Assembly: GCA_965279115.1 (NCBI GenBank)
Contig: OZ257137.1
Location: forward strand, 1,240,001 to 1,304,000
Source: JAEUOS01 sp965279115
GTDB lineage: Bacteria > Pseudomonadota > Gammaproteobacteria > Burkholderiales > JAEUOS01
DNA: 64,000 nt
Direction: 5' to 3'
In this document: one piece after another, positions 61,301-64,000 of the stretch
Position numbering within the stretch: the first letter of the stretch is position 1
How the letters are laid out: each line of letters begins with the position of its first letter
Position numbers and translations under genes: made by a program
The notes under the pieces: model-generated
Seen by the model: the letters and a program-made list of their open reading frames with translations, nothing else
Told to the model about the DNA's origin: nothing
Database searches by the model: none

Positions 61301-62330
61301 GACGGGTGATTTCCATGAAGTACCCGTTGGCATCGACCATGCGCCATGACAAAAGGTTGTCGATCGCGGTGCCCCACAGCACGGCCTTCTTGCCGCCCGC
61401 GTTCATCGCGACGTTGCCGCCGATGCAGGAAGCATCCGCCGAAGTCGGGTCAACCGCAAACACGAGGCCGCAAGCCTCGGCCGCCTCCATCACGCGCTTG
61501 GTGACAACGCCGGCGCCACACTCGATGACGGCGTACTCGCGCGCCATCGTTCCCGGCAAGGCGATTTTCTCGACCGCCCCCATCGCGTCGAGCTTTTCGG
61601 TGTTGATCACCGCCGACAGGCGCGTCAACGGCACTGCTCCGCCCGTATAGCCGGTGCCGCCGCCGCGCGGAATGATGGTGAGCCCCAGTTCGAAGAGCTC
61701 GCGCGCAAGTAGAGCGCACTCCTCCTCGGTGTCCGGGCTGAGAACCACGAAAGGATATTCGACACGCCAGTCGGTGGCGTCGGTTACGTGCGAAACCCGC
61801 GCCATGCCGTCGAAGGCGATGTTGTCGCGACGGGTCACCCTGGACAGGCGCTTCAGGCAGGCGCGCCGCAATTTCGCCATTTCATCGAATTCGTGCTCGA
61901 AGGCATCAACCGCCTTGCGTGCGGCGGCAATCAGCCGGACCACCTGCCCGCCCGACCGCGCGACGCCCAGCCCTTCCTGCTCGTAGGCGGCGCGCCGCTT
62001 CTCCATGTCCGACAGGCGGTGATGCAAGGCCTCGACCAGGGCCGCCCGGCGTTTGGGGTTGTCGAGCAGGTCATCCTGCAGATAGGGATTGCGCTGCACC
62101 ACCCAGATGTCGCCCAGCACCTCGTAGAGCATGCGCGCGGAGCGCCCGGTCCTGCGCTCACCACGCAGCTCCGACAATACTCCCCACATTTCGGCGCCGA
62201 GCAGCCTGATGACAATTTCGCGATCCGAAAACGAGGTGTAGTTGTAGGGAATTTCGCGCAGGCGCGGTTGATCCCCTGGCAGCTCATGCTGCGGCAACGC
62301 TTCGGGGGGAAGGTGCGCCAGATTGGTCAT
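58359..62330 (-). CDS. Giant FAD/FeS oxidoreductase (DUF3683, D-lactate dehydrogenase-like, CCG domains)
   Basis: A 1323-residue fused enzyme. Order: N-terminal DUF3683 (about 1-170); FAD-binding type 4 domain with IIPRGGGTGYTGGAVPLTRL (about 220-240); FAD-oxidase C-terminal domain (about 370-820, GEHGIGITKLEYL); two 4Fe-4S motifs CLRCGKCKPVC (about 855) and CTVCHKCETPCP (about 920); CCG domains with FYFPGCGSERL (about 1065), CCGYP, VSCGTCMDQL, YHEPCHTPMK (about 1190), DRCCGESGTL and LTSCPSCLQG (about 1268). It resembles fused GlcD-GlpC/YdiJ-type 2-hydroxyacid dehydrogenases feeding electrons to the quinone pool. Substrate probably a D-2-hydroxy acid. Confidence 0.93.
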   Translation of the reverse strand: MTNLAHLPPEALPQHELPGDQPRLREIPYNYTSFSDREIVIRLLGAEMWGVLSELRGERRTGRSARMLYEVLGDIWVVQRNPYLQDDLLDNPKRRAALVEALHHRLSDMEKRRAAYEQEGLGVARSGGQVVRLIAAARKAVDAFEHEFDEMAKLRRACLKRLSRVTRRDNIAFDGMARVSHVTDATDWRVEYPFVVLSPDTEEECALLARELFELGLTIIPRGGGTGYTGGAVPLTRLSAVINTEKLDAMGAVEKIALPGTMAREYAVIECGAGVVTKRVMEAAEACGLVFAVDPTSADASCIGGNVAMNAGGKKAVLWGTAIDNLLSWRMVDANGYFMEITRLDHNCGKIHDAAMARFSIQRFRKDGKSPHGEAEILEIEGGRFRKAGLGKDVTDKFLSGLPGVQKEGCDGIITSARFILHRMPDHTRTVCLEFFGLVGDSVPAIVEIKNYLDAETARARAADPGSARAPVVLAGLEHLDERYLKAVGYATKSRRGRLPKMVLVGDICGDDENAVARAASEVVRMCNARGAEGFIAVSPETRKKFWLDRARTAAIARHTNAFKINEDVVIPLDRLGDYSDGIERINIELSIANKLKLIDRLDEFLRQPVLPVNPDDDSLSKDELLGDRVREGLELLAGVRMRWLALRDSLDEPVAERALSLCALGVKADALTMPQEASIFRMVQIHTIRVSWKTELRAPLEEIFGGAAYLPIFRECERIHRDVLSGRAWVALHMHAGDGNVHTNIPVNSDNYEMLQEANAAVARIMVLARSLGGVISGEHGIGITKLEYLEEDELAAFRDYKRRVDPEGRFNKGKLMPGGDLTGAYTPSFNLLGTESLILEQSEIGFIADSVKDCLRCGKCKPVCATHVPRANLLYSPRNKILATSLLIEAFLYEEQTRRGISIKHFDEFGDVADHCTVCHKCETPCPVDIDFGDVSINMRNLLRKLKQRKFNPGTAAAMAFLNATDPTTIKAIRTGMIEIGYKIQRVAHQIARGSLLARSQTRRPPATVGRAPMKEQVIHFINKPMPGGLPKKTARALLGVEDDKVVPVIRNPRLSADDQEAVFYFPGCGSERLFSQVGLATQAMLYHVGAQTVLPPGYLCCGYPQTASGNADKGQEITTNNRVLFHRVANTLNYLDIKTVIVSCGTCMDQLQKYEFEKIFPGCRLLDIHEYLLEKGIRLEGLTGTRYMYHEPCHTPMKTYKATEVVNQLMGQKVDLNDRCCGESGTLAVTRPDISTQVRFRKEEEMRKGVARIQAGGHSGDVKVLTSCPSCLQGLSRYRNDAGTEADYIVVEIARHVLGENWMPEYVAAAAAGGIERVLL

Positions 62331-62456
62331 GGTGTTGGCGGGTAGCCGAGTCGCGGCCGCCCAGCGGAACTTGATTCAAGTCAAGATTTTACCGCGACGC
62401 AACACGGGAATCCGGCAACAACCCTGTCGGAGAAAGGGTGTATGGCGCAACCCGCT

Positions 62457-62474
62457 GGTTCCCGGTCGGGAACC
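62457..62474. repeat. Perfect 8-bp hairpin downstream of the thioredoxin-like gene
   Basis: GGTTCCCG-GT-CGGGAACC, about 50 bases after the thioredoxin-like stop and 127 bases before the giant oxidoreductase start (minus strand). No U-tract follows, so it is a weak terminator or mRNA 3'-end stabiliser. A CTTGATTCAAG palindrome lies nearer the oxidoreductase gene (about 62371-62382). Confidence 0.4.
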
Positions 62475-62522
62475 TTGGGTGATTTACGCGGGAAAGAGCA
62501 ACGGACGAGCGTTTCCCCGCCG

Positions 62523-63071
62523 TTACTCGACCTTTTCTTCGACCCAGCCGCGGCTGGCAAGGAAGGTTTCAAAACTTGCCTTCCTGTATTCACCGCCGCC
62601 GACATACGCGTCGAACTGCTTGAAGGCGTCCACCTTGGTACGCGAGCCGCGCCGCGCCAGCACTTCCTTTCCTTGCGGATCGAGGAACGCCCATGCGGGG
62701 ACGGGGCTGGCTTTCAGGTGCTTGATGGCATCGGCGCGGCGCATTTGCGTGCCGTCGGCCAGGGAAATCTGGTCATCCGGATTGCCGCGGATGTCGAAAT
62801 ACGCCAGCACGTACCGGCTTGAGTAGGCCTTACGCAACTCCTCTGACGAGAAGGTGTGCTTGTTGACATACACGCAATATGGGCACTTGTTGAAGCCGTA
62901 ATAGACGAATACCGGCTTGCCCTGTTGTTTGGCGACCTTGAGTGCCTGGTTGTATTCCTGGAATACCCAGCCGTCGGGCAACTCGGCACGCGCAGCGCCG
63001 GCAGCTACGACCAGAGACCCGGCCGCCAGCCAGCAGGCAAGTCGCCCCGCAAATCTTGACATACTGAACAT
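62523..63071 (-). CDS. Secreted thioredoxin-fold protein
   Basis: A 182-residue periplasmic protein: signal SRFAGRLACWLAAGSLVVAAGAARAE, then EYNQALKVAKQQGKPVFVYYGFNKCPYCVYVNKHTF with the active site CPYC, and PVPAWAFLDPQGKEVLARRG. It resembles SoxW/thioredoxin_7-type proteins. Start at 63071 is chosen for GGAG 8 bases upstream. It lies 24 bases after the CDGSH gene, so both probably share a promoter; a redox role for exported FeS or cysteine proteins is possible. Confidence 0.85.
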   Translation of the reverse strand: MFSMSRFAGRLACWLAAGSLVVAAGAARAELPDGWVFQEYNQALKVAKQQGKPVFVYYGFNKCPYCVYVNKHTFSSEELRKAYSSRYVLAYFDIRGNPDDQISLADGTQMRRADAIKHLKASPVPAWAFLDPQGKEVLARRGSRTKVDAFKQFDAYVGGGEYRKASFETFLASRGWVEEKVE

Positions 63072-63095
63072 GGTCATCTCCATTAAACGTGCCGC

Positions 63096-63914
63096 TCAGG
63101 CCGAAGCCTTGAACCCGGCAGCGACATGCGAGCCGTCACAAAACGGCTTGTTCTTCGATGCGCCGCAACGGCACAGGATGGCCTGGGTCATGCGCGCGAT
63201 GGTCGCACCGGTGCCGGTGACGACTTCCATGTTGCCCGATACGGAGTAGGGGCCATCCTGCAGCGGCTCGATGGTGAGCTTGCCGTTGCGTTTTGACAAC
63301 GGCTTCATGTCCGGTCCAGGCTGCGCCTCACCACTGGCGACGAACTTGGCTTCCTTGTGCGCTCCATCGCAATACGGCTTGGTCTTCGAGGCGCCACAGC
63401 GGCACAGTGTCGCGCGTTGGAGGTTGCCCTTGCCCTTGAGGCTGATCTCGGCATGAACCGCGAGCGGCCCGTTCTCGCGCATCCGTACCAGGTTGACCGC
63501 AGGAGGTTTTTCTTCCGGGCCGCCATCATGGCGCTTGTAGGTAAGTGCCCCGGAAGGACACTGCCGGACCGTATGCATCACGTTCTCCAGCGTATCGCCG
63601 TCGGGCTTGATCCAGGGACCCTTCACATTGGCCAGAAACACCGCCGGCGCGCCAAGCACGCAATAGCGCGCATGGATGCAGCGCTTCCCTTCAAAATAAA
63701 TGGTGACCTTGGTCTGGGTTCCCTTGGAGGAAGTGATGTCGTCACCGGACGCCGCGACCACATCGCTGCCTTGCTGCGCCTCGACCGCGACCGGCGCCAT
63801 GCCGGCGATTCCTGCCGCAGACCCGCCCAGCAGCAGGCGGCGCCGCGCGGCGGACGGCAATTGCATCTCCGAACCGGAAGTGTCTACTGGCTCCGGCGTT
63901 CTAGGCGTTTCCAT
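63096..63914 (-). CDS. Tat-exported double-CDGSH iron-sulfur protein
   Basis: A 272-residue protein. SAARRRLLLGGSAAGIAG (residues 21-38) is a twin-arginine-type signal. Residues 68-135 form a Fer4_19-like domain (FEGKRCIHARYCVLGAP and RQCPSGAL). Two CDGSH motifs follow: C171-x-C173...C182-D-G-A-H186 and C248-x-C250...C259-D-G-S-H263, each a 3Cys-1His 2Fe-2S site. CDGSH proteins are normally cytosolic or mitochondrial, so the export signal is unusual and would require cluster insertion before Tat transport. The upstream 86 bases to the window end hold no further gene. Confidence 0.88.
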   Translation of the reverse strand: METPRTPEPVDTSGSEMQLPSAARRRLLLGGSAAGIAGMAPVAVEAQQGSDVVAASGDDITSSKGTQTKVTIYFEGKRCIHARYCVLGAPAVFLANVKGPWIKPDGDTLENVMHTVRQCPSGALTYKRHDGGPEEKPPAVNLVRMRENGPLAVHAEISLKGKGNLQRATLCRCGASKTKPYCDGAHKEAKFVASGEAQPGPDMKPLSKRNGKLTIEPLQDGPYSVSGNMEVVTGTGATIARMTQAILCRCGASKNKPFCDGSHVAAGFKASA

Positions 63915-64000
63915 TCATCACTCCTCTCACGCGCGCACCGCGCGCGAAAACGTCCCCGACGACGCGGACGGCAGGAAATGATACCGCTGAAAGCCGAGTC

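Overview
The window is one contiguous piece of a GC-rich, densely coded bacterial chromosome, most likely a betaproteobacterium of the Burkholderiales type. The evidence is gene order and gene families: thiS-thiG-trmB, the rsmI/lpoA-yraN-diaA-dolP block, a DUF971-ubiE pair, coaX followed by a SPOR protein, a Bug/TctC-type binding protein, and a very long DUF3683-type flavin/iron-sulfur oxidoreductase. No CRISPR array, insertion sequence, rRNA or prophage core was seen. No stretch above 300 bases lacks a gene.

Layout. 1-587 is the 3' end of rsmE. 884-10404 is a catabolic and uptake region: an NMT1-type binding protein with a 2OG-Fe(II) oxygenase, a PRISE-type reductase, a polysaccharide-deacetylase-like hydrolase, a Bug binding protein, a TauD-type dioxygenase and a complete TRAP transporter. 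10598-16966 holds a flavin monooxygenase, a GNAT enzyme, a DUF3135 protein, an SDR without its YxxxK motif, an Asp/Glu-racemase-fold protein without its cysteines, an acyl-CoA dehydrogenase and a NinX-like gene next to tRNA-Gly(CCC). 17209-28162 is mostly housekeeping: an AlkA-like glycosylase, thiSG, trmB, a LprI-like protein, uppP, a FecR-like protein, a MacAB-type exporter and maeB. 28336-32605 is an aminotransferase with two tandem M81 (MlrC-like) metallopeptidases. 32636-37573 has coaX, a SPOR protein, a rhodanese, hldE2, a GST and a ferritin-like protein.

The most coherent accessory system is 37663-48441. A B12-binding MerR regulator of the LitR/CarH type heads a minus-strand operon with a DUF2256 protein and a PhrB-like FeS photolyase. 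Divergent from it lies a long plus-strand operon: folE2, FAD amine oxidase, DUF1365, CFA-like methyltransferase (UfaM-like), chalcone-isomerase-like, MFS, DUF3833 lipoprotein, SDR and SnoaL-like. This matches the light-induced and singlet-oxygen-type gene sets known from Pseudomonas and Rhodobacter, and probably couples light sensing by adenosylcobalamin to DNA repair, folate/pterin supply and membrane-lipid remodelling.

48481-54630 is cell-envelope and housekeeping (dolP, diaA, yraN, lpoA, rsmI, rlpA, ubiE, DUF971). 54754-58154 encodes two long proteins of unknown function that look like diverged tandem paralogues; the first has a clear sigma-70-like promoter. 58359-63914 encodes a 1323-residue flavin/FeS oxidoreductase, a secreted thioredoxin-fold protein and a probable Tat-exported double-CDGSH protein. 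Function calls rest on motif recognition by eye. No database search was possible.
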